A stretch of 64,000 nt of DNA from NCBI GenBank assembly GCA_021739645.1, contig JAIPBL010000014.1:1-64000 (forward strand), in the 5' to 3' direction. Origin of the DNA: Saprospiraceae bacterium. Lineage in GTDB: Bacteria; Bacteroidota; Bacteroidia; Chitinophagales; Saprospiraceae. A program made the position numbers and the translations under genes. Numbering within the stretch: the first letter of the stretch is position 1; the number at the start of each line of letters is the position of its first letter. Positions 28,441-37,516 of this stretch are shown here, one piece after another. The notes beneath the pieces were generated by a model. It had not been told where the DNA came from, ran no database searches, and saw only the letters and a list, made by a program, of their open reading frames with translations.

Positions 28441-29286
28441 ATGAAAAAGTATATCTTTCTTCTGGCCTCGGCCATCCTTTTTTTCAGCGCATGTGAAGAA
28501 ATACCGCCAAAAGTAACTGGGTCGATGGGAGGTCCTGTTGACCCCAACCCTATCGATAGCCAGTTGCGGCAGGTCATCATTGAAGAATTCACAGGTGTGC
28601 GCTGTGTGCAATGCCCCGGTGGCTCCGCTTTCATCCAAGACCTGTTGGCCATTCACGGCCAGCAGCTTATCGCCGTGTCCATCCATGCAGGCGATTTCTC
28701 AACACCCTATTCAGCCAGCCTATACGATTTCAGGACGGAAGAAGGCAACCAGCTCTTGAGTTATCTTGATGAGCCTTTTGGCTTCCCATCGGCAGTAGTT
28801 GACCGCAAGCTCTTCACTGGCCAGTTCGACCTCCAACTTGGTCAGGGCGACTGGGCGGGGTTCATTGCCTCCGAAATGGCCATTGCACCGAAGGTGCGCA
28901 TCGGTATTGAGCCGGGCTTTAACGCTGGCACCAGGAAACTTACAGCCGATGTCACAATCTACGTGGACGAGGCCATCACCGCACCGGACGTTCGCCTCAG
29001 CATCATGCTTACCGAGAACAACATCCGCGACCTGCAAATAACGCCCAGCAGTTCGACACCGATACCTGACTACAACCACCGCCATGTGCTACGGGACATG
29101 CTCACCCAGTACAACGGCGACCCTATTTCGGAGCCGCTTTCGCAAGGGGCCGAAATCACCAGGTCTTTTAGTTTCACCATGCCAGCTGATTGGAAGGAGG
29201 AGAATTGCGAAGTCATTGCCATTGTTAGCCTTGCAGGTGCTTCAAAGGAAGTGCTGCAGGCGCACCAGGTGCATGTGGTAGAATGA
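28441..29286 (+). CDS. Omp28-related lipoprotein
   Basis: About 281 residues. The lipoprotein signal is FFSAC (Cys at about 18). The Omp28-type motif EEFTGVRCVQCPGG (about 52-65) places a CVQC redox pair at the start of a thioredoxin-like fold (QLIAVSIHAGDFS, FGFPSAVVDR), followed by a beta-sandwich. Omp28 is a known outer-membrane lipoprotein of Porphyromonas. Thiol chemistry is inferred from CVQC and the nearby TlpA gene. ATG at 28441 starts the signal; a TTG at 28390 in frame adds nothing recognisable. A KirBac gene follows after 19 nt. Confidence 0.82.
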   Translation: MKKYIFLLASAILFFSACEEIPPKVTGSMGGPVDPNPIDSQLRQVIIEEFTGVRCVQCPGGSAFIQDLLAIHGQQLIAVSIHAGDFSTPYSASLYDFRTEEGNQLLSYLDEPFGFPSAVVDRKLFTGQFDLQLGQGDWAGFIASEMAIAPKVRIGIEPGFNAGTRKLTADVTIYVDEAITAPDVRLSIMLTENNIRDLQITPSSSTPIPDYNHRHVLRDMLTQYNGDPISEPLSQGAEITRSFSFTMPADWKEENCEVIAIVSLAGASKEVLQAHQVHVVE

Positions 29287-29305
29287 GTTGCAAGCCCTTT
29301 GATAA

Positions 29306-30259
29306 ATGGCAATAAGAAACCCATTCCGAAGCAACAAAATCAAAGAAGCCGACGACCTCGGATTCGGCACCCGCATCACTGGTGAACGTGACCGGCTCAT
29401 AGACAAGGACGGAAACTTTAACGTCGAGCGAGTCGGGTTGAAAAGCTGGAGCCCCTACCAAGACTTGGTGGAAATGAGCTGGGGCAAGTTTTTCAAGCTC
29501 GTCATGGCTTTTTTTATCGGGGTAAATGCAGTTTTTGCACTCCTCATCGACGCCATCGGCGTTGATTGCCTGACTGGAATGAAACCGGGCACTTGGTTAG
29601 AAAACTATGCCGATGCTTGGTTTTTCAGTGTGCAAACCTTCACGACCGTCGGCTATGGGGGCATGAGTCCATCCTGTATCTCTACCAATTTCGTGGCGGC
29701 ATTAATTGCACTTGTCGGCCTCATGTCGGCGGCACTAGCCACGGGGCTGTTGTTCGCCCGTTTTGCGAAGCCGACTTCCCAACTTGTTTTTAGTAAAAAT
29801 GCCATCATCGCCCCTTTTCAGGAGGGCACCAGCTTCCAGTTCCGCATTGCCAATTCCCGCAACAGCCGCCTAATCAACCTCGATGCAAAGCTCACCATGT
29901 CGTGGGTGCACACCAACCCCGATGGCTCGAAACAGCGCCGTTTTGCAAGGCTAAATCTGGAACGCGAGAAAGTGGTAATGCTGCCATTGAATTGGAACAT
30001 CGTCCATCCGATTGACGAAGAAAGCCCGCTTTGGCAGCGGACGCCCGAAGATGTGAAGGAAATGAACGTCGAGGTAATTGTGCTGATTGAAGCCTTCGAC
30101 GAGACGTTTTCACAGACCATATTTGCCAATGGCTCTTATTGCGACGAGGAGTTTCTCTGGAATGTAAAATGGAAGCCGATGTATCACCCCGACCCTGCTG
30201 GCTCAGGGAAGACGATTTTGGACATGGCAGCTATTGATGAGGTGATACCTATCGGTTGA
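29306..30259 (+). CDS. Inward-rectifier potassium channel (KirBac)
   Basis: A 317-residue Kir-family protein. The slide helix (about 49-58) precedes TM1 (about 61-85). The pore helix and selectivity filter are WFFSVQTFTTVGYGGMSP, with TVGYG at 114-118. TM2 is at about 128-153. The rest is the cytoplasmic immunoglobulin-like Kir domain (FQFRIANSRNSRLINLDAKL). It conducts potassium across the inner membrane and should form tetramers. The filter is complete. Its short distance (19 nt) to the Omp28 gene suggests co-transcription, though no functional link is obvious. It converges on the M23 gene with a 4-nt gap. Confidence 0.93.
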   Translation: MAIRNPFRSNKIKEADDLGFGTRITGERDRLIDKDGNFNVERVGLKSWSPYQDLVEMSWGKFFKLVMAFFIGVNAVFALLIDAIGVDCLTGMKPGTWLENYADAWFFSVQTFTTVGYGGMSPSCISTNFVAALIALVGLMSAALATGLLFARFAKPTSQLVFSKNAIIAPFQEGTSFQFRIANSRNSRLINLDAKLTMSWVHTNPDGSKQRRFARLNLEREKVVMLPLNWNIVHPIDEESPLWQRTPEDVKEMNVEVIVLIEAFDETFSQTIFANGSYCDEEFLWNVKWKPMYHPDPAGSGKTILDMAAIDEVIPIG

Positions 30260-30263
30260 CGGG

Positions 30264-32012
30264 TTATCGAAAAAACTTCCGTTCAAACACCGCCTCATTC
30301 CCCATAGCATCCCGCACCACCAGCCTGAAATTGTGCTCGCCCGGCGTGATGAGGCCATCGAATTCGTGGGTAATCGTTCCGTTCTTTTTGTCGTATTCCA
30401 TCAGAATCCACTGACCGTCCACATGGGCATCGAAGGAAAGCTCCTCGACATTGGGGGCAGTGGCCACATTTTCGCTGATTTTGAAGCTGATTTTTTTGTA
30501 CTTCTGCATGTTTTGCCCAAAAACAACTTGCCGAATGGTGGGCGGCGTCACGTCGGCCATGATGGCATAGCTGCCGAGGCCCCTCACTTTTGCTCGCAAC
30601 AGGCCATCTTCCCAGCGACCACCACAATTGAGAATCCTGCCACCTTCGCAATAAGCGACGAACACCTTTGGCTTCAGTTCGGCAGGGATGGACTGTGTGG
30701 GCCGGATACCGATGTCGAAAAAATCATGCACGGGCGTTTTGCTATCGCTGAGGCGGTGCACATCGGAGTAGTAACCAGTGGAGCGTTCCTGGAGCACATT
30801 ATATTTTAGATAGAGGTCTTCGTACAATGTGCCGGGCGGCATGTGGAGGTAGAGGCCCTCGGTGCGAATCATATTGCCTTCGTTAAAAGGCAGTATGTAG
30901 TTGTAGTTTTGGTTGGAAACCGGCTGAATCAAATTGGCCGTTCCAGGCCTTCTTTTTACCCAAAACTCAAGCGTGGAATTGTTGCCAGCCACGTCGGAGG
31001 CTACCATCGTGATTTTGCTAGACCTATCATCTCGCAGTGAGACAACGCCGTTGTCGGCCATGTAGCGATAAATGGACAGGTGGTTGCCAGGCAGGGTATA
31101 GCACCGGTTGTAGTAACTATTTTTGGTTAGACGCTCCTCGTAGTCGCAATGGGCGTTGATATAGCGGCTTTCATCAAAAGAAAAAGACTCCAAACTGAAA
31201 TCATACACGAGCGTATCGTCTTGGTACATGGACAGTTCATAAATGCCATTCCAGTTGCTCACCCGGTCGAAGTGGTCATAAACTTTGAGGCCGAAGCCCG
31301 TTTGTCCGGCGTCGAGCAGCACGGTGTCACCTTTGACTTTGTAACTGTCTCCCATTTGCACCAACGAAATGGCTTTTGCGCCAAGTTCTTCCCGTTTTTC
31401 GTTGAGGGAATAAACTTTTAGCGAATGCATTTTGGGGGCAATGTTATCCGTCACTCGAAATCCGAAAAGCAGCGGATTGATGGGGTTTTGGGTGCTGGTC
31501 TCCCGCACCTCGAAGTGCAGGTGCGCCCCATTGGAGGAACCGGTATTGCCCATTTTGCCGATTTCATCGCCTTGCGTAACAGGGAACTTGTCGTGGGTCA
31601 GGTTAATGTCCACCTCGAAAGATTCTTGGATGTACTGCTGAGCTTTGATAAAGTTTTCTATTTCTGGCTTGAACCTGTCGAGGTGCGCGTACACCGTCGT
31701 GTAGCCGTTGGGGTGGCTGATGTAGAGGGAGTTTCCGTAGCCGCTTTTGTCCACTTTTATCTTGGACACAAAGCCGTCAGCAGCCGTAAAAACAGCGTCG
31801 CCGATCACGCCCTTTGCGGATTTTATGTCAATGCCCGCATGGAAATGGTTGGGACGAAGCTCGCCAAACGTACCCGCCAGCAGCAGGGTCTGGGCAACGG
31901 GTGCCTGAAAATAATTGTTCGGATAAGTGCCCCGAACCGTGGGCTTGAACTTTGGCACTGCGAAAGCAAAAAACAGCACGGGAAGTATGAACACCAGTGA
32001 ATTCCTTTTCAT
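30264..32012 (-). CDS. M23 family peptidoglycan endopeptidase
   Basis: About 582 residues. The signal peptide (about 1-20, FFAFAVPKF) is followed directly by a LytM/M23 domain. The zinc ligands are HFHAGID (His58, Asp62 of HxxxD) and HLHFEV (HxH, near residue 175). The catalytic module is therefore N-terminal, and about 380 residues of beta-rich domains follow, ending VRDAMGNEAVFERKFF. It should cut peptide cross-links in peptidoglycan in the periplasm. The long C-terminal half may position the enzyme and is usual for the Bacteroidota branch. ATG at 32012 is preferred over 32039 because it starts the signal. A promoter match lies at 32090-32117. Confidence 0.9.
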   Translation of the reverse strand: MKRNSLVFILPVLFFAFAVPKFKPTVRGTYPNNYFQAPVAQTLLLAGTFGELRPNHFHAGIDIKSAKGVIGDAVFTAADGFVSKIKVDKSGYGNSLYISHPNGYTTVYAHLDRFKPEIENFIKAQQYIQESFEVDINLTHDKFPVTQGDEIGKMGNTGSSNGAHLHFEVRETSTQNPINPLLFGFRVTDNIAPKMHSLKVYSLNEKREELGAKAISLVQMGDSYKVKGDTVLLDAGQTGFGLKVYDHFDRVSNWNGIYELSMYQDDTLVYDFSLESFSFDESRYINAHCDYEERLTKNSYYNRCYTLPGNHLSIYRYMADNGVVSLRDDRSSKITMVASDVAGNNSTLEFWVKRRPGTANLIQPVSNQNYNYILPFNEGNMIRTEGLYLHMPPGTLYEDLYLKYNVLQERSTGYYSDVHRLSDSKTPVHDFFDIGIRPTQSIPAELKPKVFVAYCEGGRILNCGGRWEDGLLRAKVRGLGSYAIMADVTPPTIRQVVFGQNMQKYKKISFKISENVATAPNVEELSFDAHVDGQWILMEYDKKNGTITHEFDGLITPGEHNFRLVVRDAMGNEAVFERKFFR

Positions 32013-32089
32013 CTCAATTTGTTCTTTCGTTTTCAGCAAAAAATAAGGTGAAGACGGATTTTACGGTAAAGTCTTGCATGAACGGTTAG

Positions 32090-32117
32090 CAAATATAATG
32101 ATTGCCGTTAATTTCAA
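32090..32117 (-). promoter_or_regulatory. Putative promoter of the M23 gene
   Basis: On the minus strand TTG (32117-32115), 17 nt, then TATATTTG (32097-32090). Both elements match the Bacteroidota consensus. The ATG is 77 nt downstream. Confidence 0.5.
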
Positions 32118-32280
32118 TAGACCTTGCGCAAACTGGGGGATGTGAAATCGGTGGGAGGATTAGGTCAAGCTGGTGTTCTGAGCGGTGTCTAAATTTTGCC
32201 AGAAGCGCCAACAACTACCCCTTCTTTCAAAAAACGTGTCAAATTTGAAAACTCACCAATTCTTTTGGCGTAGAACCTGC

Positions 32281-32288
32281 TATTTTTG
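32281..32288 (+). promoter_or_regulatory. Putative -7 element (TATTTTTG) of the DUF262 gene
   Basis: TATTTTTG fits TAnnTTTG 34 nt before the ATG. The nearest TTTG upstream (32264-32267) is only 13 nt away, so the -33 element is uncertain. Confidence 0.35.
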
Positions 32289-32322
32289 CGCACATTAAGA
32301 ATTCTTCACAAAAGTCCTGTCT

Positions 32323-34020
32323 ATGACTGAAAGTAATCTACTGGATACCAAGACCGTCTCGCTGGGCGAAATTTTCGGCAATGGCAAGAGTTACAAGGTG
32401 CCGCCATTCCAAAGGGATTATTCTTGGGGGGAAGACCAGTGGGATGACCTTTGGACGGACGTACTAAGTGTTTATCAGACAGGCGGCCAACACTACATGG
32501 GAGCGGTTGTCCTTCAAAACAAGGGGGACAAGCAGTATTTGATTATAGACGGCCAACAACGATTTACAACTTTGAGCCTTTTGCTGTTGGCGACTATCGA
32601 GAAAATAAAATCTTTGATAGTTGATGAAAACACGATTGATGAAAACAAGGAACGTGTTGAGTTGCTAATGGGTAAATTCATTGGTCAAAAAGACCCAGTC
32701 TCCTTGAGGTATGGCAGCAAACTTTATCTAAACGAAAACAACGATCAGTTTTTCCAAAACCGTCTTGTCCAATTTAAGCCACCAATCTTAGCTGCAAAAC
32801 TGAACGATTCAGAACAGCTGCTTTGGAAGGCTTACCAGTTTTTCAAAGAACGTCTCGATGAACTTTTTGGAGATAGCCCAAGCGGTGAGTCACTTGCAAA
32901 ATTCCTCGACCAATCAGTTGCTGACCGGATAATGTTCATTCAGATAGTGGTCGAAAATGAATTGAACGCCTACACCGTTTTTGAGACGATAAATGCAAGG
33001 GGCGTGGAGTTAACCTCAACTGATTTGCTCAAAAATTATTTGTTTTCCCTAGTGGCCCGGATAGAATCCCACATCGAATTGGTGAAAGCGCAATGGAAAA
33101 AAATCACCGATACGGTCGGAATGCAAGATTTTCCGACTTTCCTCCGGCATTTCCTCAATAGCAGGCAAGAACTGATACCACGTGACAACCTCTTCAAGGT
33201 GGTTCGCCAACAAGTGAGCAGTGAAGAGCAGGTATTTGCTTTACTTGATGAACTGGAAAAATACGCTTACATACACCGTGCATTGGGCAGCCCCTTTGAT
33301 GAAATTTGGAAAGAGGACAAGGAAGTGCCACCAATGATTGCTGCATTGAAATTGTTCAGAGTAACTCAGTTTAAGCCCCTTTTGTTGGTTGCATACACCC
33401 ATTTGGATTGGGATTCATTCAAGCGGCTGCTCAATGATGTGGTCGTGATTTCCTTTCGCTACAATATCATCGCAAAGCGACACGCAAAAAACGCCGAACG
33501 CGCTTTCAACAAGGCAGCTAACGGTGTTTTTTATGGAACCATGAATTCTTCCAAGGATATTTTTAAACAGGTGTTGAACCAAATATACATACCCGACGAG
33601 GACTTCCACAGCCTTTTTTCAACGTATTCAATCAATACGAATCGAGCCAAAAAACTTGCCCGATATATTTTGTACAAATTGGAAAGACAAATCGGTGGAG
33701 GTAAGTATGACTACGAAACTGACGAAGGAACCATCGAACATATTTTGCCCGAAAACCTCAATGAGGAGTGGGCAGAAAAATTCTCCGTTGAAGAGCATCT
33801 TAAACTCGCATTTGCCATCGGCAATCTGACCTTGTTGGAACCAAAAATTAACCGCCAAATAGAACAAAAGCCTTTTACTGAAAAAAAATTGGCATACGCC
33901 AATAGTCAATACCTGCTTTCCAAAGAAATCAGTGCTTCAGATTGGACCCCCACGGCCATAAAACACCGACAAGCAGGCATGGCCAAAGTCGCCAAATCTA
34001 TCTGGAAAGTACAATATTAA
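32323..34020 (+). CDS. GmrSD-like DUF262/DUF1524 protein (type IV restriction family)
   Basis: A 565-residue protein combining a ParB-like DUF262 domain (about 12-240) and a His-Me finger nuclease domain DUF1524 (about 430-560). Motifs in DUF262 are VPPFQRDYSW and LIIDGQQRFTTLSLL, the NTP-binding and hydrolysis signatures; FETINARGVELTSTDLLKN follows. In DUF1524, IEHILPENLNEEW (near 471) and IGNLTLLEPKIN carry the HNH-type His and Asn. Single-chain GmrSD enzymes cut DNA with glucosylated hydroxymethylcytosine, and other DUF262 proteins act in phage defence or in BREX/Wadjet-like settings. No partner modification gene is adjacent. It is 24 nt upstream of aspS on the same strand and slightly more AT-rich than aspS. 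Confidence 0.85.
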   Translation: MTESNLLDTKTVSLGEIFGNGKSYKVPPFQRDYSWGEDQWDDLWTDVLSVYQTGGQHYMGAVVLQNKGDKQYLIIDGQQRFTTLSLLLLATIEKIKSLIVDENTIDENKERVELLMGKFIGQKDPVSLRYGSKLYLNENNDQFFQNRLVQFKPPILAAKLNDSEQLLWKAYQFFKERLDELFGDSPSGESLAKFLDQSVADRIMFIQIVVENELNAYTVFETINARGVELTSTDLLKNYLFSLVARIESHIELVKAQWKKITDTVGMQDFPTFLRHFLNSRQELIPRDNLFKVVRQQVSSEEQVFALLDELEKYAYIHRALGSPFDEIWKEDKEVPPMIAALKLFRVTQFKPLLLVAYTHLDWDSFKRLLNDVVVISFRYNIIAKRHAKNAERAFNKAANGVFYGTMNSSKDIFKQVLNQIYIPDEDFHSLFSTYSINTNRAKKLARYILYKLERQIGGGKYDYETDEGTIEHILPENLNEEWAEKFSVEEHLKLAFAIGNLTLLEPKINRQIEQKPFTEKKLAYANSQYLLSKEISASDWTPTAIKHRQAGMAKVAKSIWKVQY

Positions 34021-34044
34021 CTTGCATCATTCAAATCAACATTC

Positions 34045-35832
34045 ATGTATCGTACACACAACTGCGGCGAACTCCGCATCTCTCACGTTGGACAAGAAGT
34101 AAAACTCTCAGGCTGGGTACAAATCGGGCGTGACTTCGGCGGCCTAACTTTCATTGACCTCCGTGACCGTTACGGCATCACGCAGCTCGTTTTCAACATG
34201 GACGACGATGCAGCGCTCTGCGAGCAAGCCCGCAAATTGGGGCGGGAGTTTGTCATTTCTGCCTCCGGCAAAGTGCGGGAACGCTCCAGCAAAAACCCCA
34301 ACCGCCCCACCGGTGATGTGGAAATCATGGTCAGCGAACTCCAAATCCTCAACGCCTCCAAGACCCCACCCTTCACCATCGAAGACACCTCAGACGGCGG
34401 CGACGACCTTCGCATGAAGTACCGCTACCTCGACATCCGCCGTGCGCCCGTGCAGCAAAACCTGATTTTCCGCTCGCAGGTGGCCATCGAGACCCGCAAG
34501 CACCTCAGCGGTGAGGGCTTCATCGAAATCGAAACGCCGAACCTCATCAAGAGCACACCGGAAGGCGCTCGTGACTTCGTAGTGCCGAGCCGCATGAACC
34601 CTGGCCAATTTTACGCACTGCCGCAGTCGCCGCAAACTTTCAAGCAAATCCTGATGGTGGCCGGCATGGACAAGTATTTCCAAATCGTGAAATGCTTCCG
34701 GGACGAAGACCTGCGGGCCGACCGCCAGCCAGAGTTCACCCAGATAGACTGCGAGATGGCCTTCGTGACCCGTGAGGACATCCTCAACACTTTCGAGGGG
34801 TTGACCAAGCATATTTTCAAATCCGTGCTTGACCTCGACATGGCCGACTTCCCCCGCATGAGCTACGACGAAGCCATGACCCGCTACGGCTCCGACAAAC
34901 CGGACATTCGCTTCGGAATGGAGTTCACCGAGTTAAATGACGTGGCACAGGGCAAGGGTTTTGGTGTCTTCGACAATTCCGAACTCGTTGTCGGCATCTG
35001 CGCCGAAGGTCAGGCGGAATCGTTTTCCAACAAAGACATCAAAGACCTGACCGAGTGGATGCAGCGCCCGCAAATCGGGGCGAAGGGCCTCGTTTGGATA
35101 AAATACAACACCGACCCGAACGGCGAATTTGGCCGCTTCCGCAGCAGCGTCAGCAAGTTTTACAGCGAAGACCAACTGGAGGAATTTGCGAAGAAAATGG
35201 GCGCAAAACCCGGCGACATGATGCTCGTACTTTCCGGCGAAGCCGAAAAAACCCGCAAGCAGCTCAACGAACTTCGCCTCGAAATGGGTCGCCGAATGGG
35301 ACTGATGAAAGCCGGTGATTTCAAACCACTTTGGGTTGTCAACTTCCCGTTGCTGGAGTGGGACGAGGATTCGCAGCGCTTCTTCGCCATGCACCACCCG
35401 TTCACCGCACCGCTGCCCGAGGACGCCGAAAAGATGATGTCCGGCGACCATGAGACGTTGAAAAACCTCCGTGCCAACGCCTACGACCTCGTGCTCAACG
35501 GTTCGGAAATTGGCGGCGGCAGCATCCGTATCCACGACCGGGCGCTCCAGGAGAAGAACTTCCAACTGCTCGGCTTCACGCCGGAACAGGCCGAGAATCA
35601 GTTTGGCTTCCTGCTCGGTGCATTCGAGTTCGGCGCACCGCCGCACGGTGGCATCGCCTTCGGCCTCGACCGCCTCTGTGCCGTGATGTGTGGCCAGACC
35701 AGCATCCGTGACTTCATCGCCTTCCCGAAAAACAACATGGGTAGGGACATGATGATTGATGCACCGGATGGGTTGGATGATGCGCAACTCAAGGAGTTGA
35801 ATTTGAAGGTGGAGGTGATAGCAAAGGGTTGA
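34045..35832 (+). CDS. aspS: Aspartyl-tRNA synthetase
   Basis: A 595-residue class IIb synthetase of the bacterial type, which charges tRNA-Asp with aspartate. The N-terminal OB-fold (about 1-110, [20 protein letters not shown]) reads the anticodon. Class II motif 2 is [18 protein letters not shown] (about 218-235). A GAD insertion domain spans about 290-420. The C-terminal catalytic part includes GGGSIRIHD and motif 3, [10 protein letters not shown] (about 540-549). The sequence is full length. The DUF262 gene lies 24 nt upstream and could share its transcript. GC-rich codon use contrasts with the AT-richer genes on both sides. Confidence 0.97.
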   Translation: MYRTHNCGELRISHVGQEVKLSGWVQIGRDFGGLTFIDLRDRYGITQLVFNMDDDAALCEQARKLGREFVISASGKVRERSSKNPNRPTGDVEIMVSELQILNASKTPPFTIEDTSDGGDDLRMKYRYLDIRRAPVQQNLIFRSQVAIETRKHLSGEGFIEIETPNLIKSTPEGARDFVVPSRMNPGQFYALPQSPQTFKQILMVAGMDKYFQIVKCFRDEDLRADRQPEFTQIDCEMAFVTREDILNTFEGLTKHIFKSVLDLDMADFPRMSYDEAMTRYGSDKPDIRFGMEFTELNDVAQGKGFGVFDNSELVVGICAEGQAESFSNKDIKDLTEWMQRPQIGAKGLVWIKYNTDPNGEFGRFRSSVSKFYSEDQLEEFAKKMGAKPGDMMLVLSGEAEKTRKQLNELRLEMGRRMGLMKAGDFKPLWVVNFPLLEWDEDSQRFFAMHHPFTAPLPEDAEKMMSGDHETLKNLRANAYDLVLNGSEIGGGSIRIHDRALQEKNFQLLGFTPEQAENQFGFLLGAFEFGAPPHGGIAFGLDRLCAVMCGQTSIRDFIAFPKNNMGRDMMIDAPDGLDDAQLKELNLKVEVIAKG

Positions 35833-35906
35833 TTCACCTCGGGATGACTCATGTTAGGCTCAAAATTGTATCATACAAAGCAAGGTAAGATGTTGGTAAA
35901 AGTTGT

Positions 35907-35992
35907 TTATTTGCAAAGATAGCTCATTTTTGAAATCGTTGAGACATAACTACCTGATTATCAATCTTTTGCTTATTTGCACGTTATTTGCA
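35907..35992. promoter_or_regulatory. Three TTATTTGCA repeats upstream of the AlbA_2 gene
   Basis: TTATTTGCA occurs at 35907-35915, 35973-35981 and 35984-35992. The last two are 11 bp apart, one helical turn, and end 12 nt before the ATG at 36005. The spacing suggests an operator for a dimeric regulator, perhaps the encoded protein itself, but the word also resembles part of a -7 element. Confidence 0.4.
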
Positions 35993-36004
35993 AATTCCTT
36001 AGCA

Positions 36005-37459
36005 ATGCAGAATCAAGATTTAGTCAACCTACTAGACCGCTTACTTAAAACAGGCAGAGAATCCGAGTGGCTAGAGTTCAAAGAGAACAACAAGGGGCCT
36101 GAAATGATTGGTGAACGCATTTCAGCGCTTTCAAATAGTGCCGCATTGCATCACGAACAATTTGGGTATATCGTTTTTGGAGTCGAAGATGCCACACTGA
36201 AGGTGGTAGGCACCAAATTTAAGCCGAATACTGAAAAAATTGGAAACGAACCAATCGAAAGTTGGCTACTAAATCGTCTAAGCCCCAAAATAGACATCCG
36301 ATTCTTAGAATTCGAATACAATCAAAAGCCTGTCATAATCGTCCAAATCCCTTCAGCTACATTACAACCGGTGAGGTTTAACAAGGAGGCCTTCATCAGA
36401 ATAGGTAGCGTCACCCGAAAACTGAATGAATTTCCAGACAAAGAGCGCAAAATTTGGCAAAATGAGACACACTCATCCTTTGAATCCGAGGTTGCACTGT
36501 CAAATATTGGATCATCAGACATCATAGAACTGCTTGATACCCAGTCTTTCTTCGAACTAATAAAAATCCCCTACCCTGAAGCTAGAGAGGGAGTGATTGA
36601 GAGGCTTTTGGACGAAAAAATGATTGTTCGAACCAATGGTAGGTTTAATATCACAAATTTAGGTGCATTGCTATTGGCCAAAGACTTGAACAACTTCGAT
36701 GCTTTGTCAAGAAAAGCAGTAAGATTCATTAAATACGAAGGTAAAGACAAGCTGAAGACACTAAAAGATGCCCCTGGCAAACGGGGTTATGCTGTTGGAT
36801 TCGCCTCTTTGATGACTTATATTGAGGTTCAACTTCCCACGGAGGAGACTATAGAAAAAGGTGGCATCAGGCAGGAAAAAACCTCCTACCCAATTTTATC
36901 ATTGAGAGAATTGATTGCCAACGCATTAATACATCAAGATTTTAGAGTAACTGGAATACATCCAACTATTGAACTGTATTCTGACAGGATTGAAATAAGC
37001 AACCCGGGAAGCCCAATAGTTAGCCCAAATCGTTTCATTGATTCATATCGGTCTCGCAATGATAAACTTGCCGCCTTCATGCGACGCATTGGGATTTGTG
37101 AGGAAAAAGGAAGCGGCATAGACAAAGTCTTTTTTCAAGTTGAACAATTCAATCTTCCACCCCCTGACTTCAAAGAACTTGAGGCCCAAACCAAGGTGAT
37201 TCTATATTCTTATCGCCCGCTCGCACTATTGACAAAGGAAGAAAAAATAAGGGCTTGCTACCAGCATTGCTGCCTGAAGTATGTTTCCTCTGAAACAATG
37301 ACAAACCAGTCGCTTCGTGAACGTTTCAAAGTCGAAGAAAAGGACATATCTGTTGTCTCAAGAATCATAAAGGATACTGTTGAAGAAGGCATGATAAAAC
37401 TCAGTGACCCAGAGAGCGCCTCAAGGAAATACTCAAAGTATATCCCAATTTGGGCATAA
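36005..37459 (+). CDS. Schlafen AlbA_2 domain protein with HATPase-like module
   Basis: About 484 residues. The N-terminal AlbA_2 (Schlafen AAA_4) domain covers about 15-130 (SEWLEFKENN, ALHHEQFGYIVFGVED, EAFIRIGSVTRKL). About 270-400 holds a GHKL-type ATPase module of the HATPase_c_4 class, with the N-box LRELIANALIHQDF and ISNPGSPI. A winged-helix end follows (MTNQSLRERFKVEEKDISVVSRI). Proteins of this layout are often labelled transcriptional regulators or RecG-like ATPases and recur near defence genes; the role is not settled. ATG at 36005 is chosen; the frame runs back to a TTG at 35903 through a hydrophobic stretch overlapping the upstream repeats. Codon use is AT-rich, unlike aspS and mazG, which suggests transfer. 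Confidence 0.82.
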   Translation: MQNQDLVNLLDRLLKTGRESEWLEFKENNKGPEMIGERISALSNSAALHHEQFGYIVFGVEDATLKVVGTKFKPNTEKIGNEPIESWLLNRLSPKIDIRFLEFEYNQKPVIIVQIPSATLQPVRFNKEAFIRIGSVTRKLNEFPDKERKIWQNETHSSFESEVALSNIGSSDIIELLDTQSFFELIKIPYPEAREGVIERLLDEKMIVRTNGRFNITNLGALLLAKDLNNFDALSRKAVRFIKYEGKDKLKTLKDAPGKRGYAVGFASLMTYIEVQLPTEETIEKGGIRQEKTSYPILSLRELIANALIHQDFRVTGIHPTIELYSDRIEISNPGSPIVSPNRFIDSYRSRNDKLAAFMRRIGICEEKGSGIDKVFFQVEQFNLPPPDFKELEAQTKVILYSYRPLALLTKEEKIRACYQHCCLKYVSSETMTNQSLRERFKVEEKDISVVSRIIKDTVEEGMIKLSDPESASRKYSKYIPIWA

Positions 37460-37516
37460 GAGTTAACCATTGAGCATTCGAGAAAAACCTCATATAAACA
37501 ACCAAAAAATTTAACT

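Larger units (their letters stand above)
32013..32322. other. Divergent intergenic region
   Basis: A 310-nt region between the divergent M23 and DUF262 genes. It contains one good minus-strand promoter (32090-32117) and a plus-strand -7 match at 32281-32288. No further structure was found. Confidence 0.5.
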
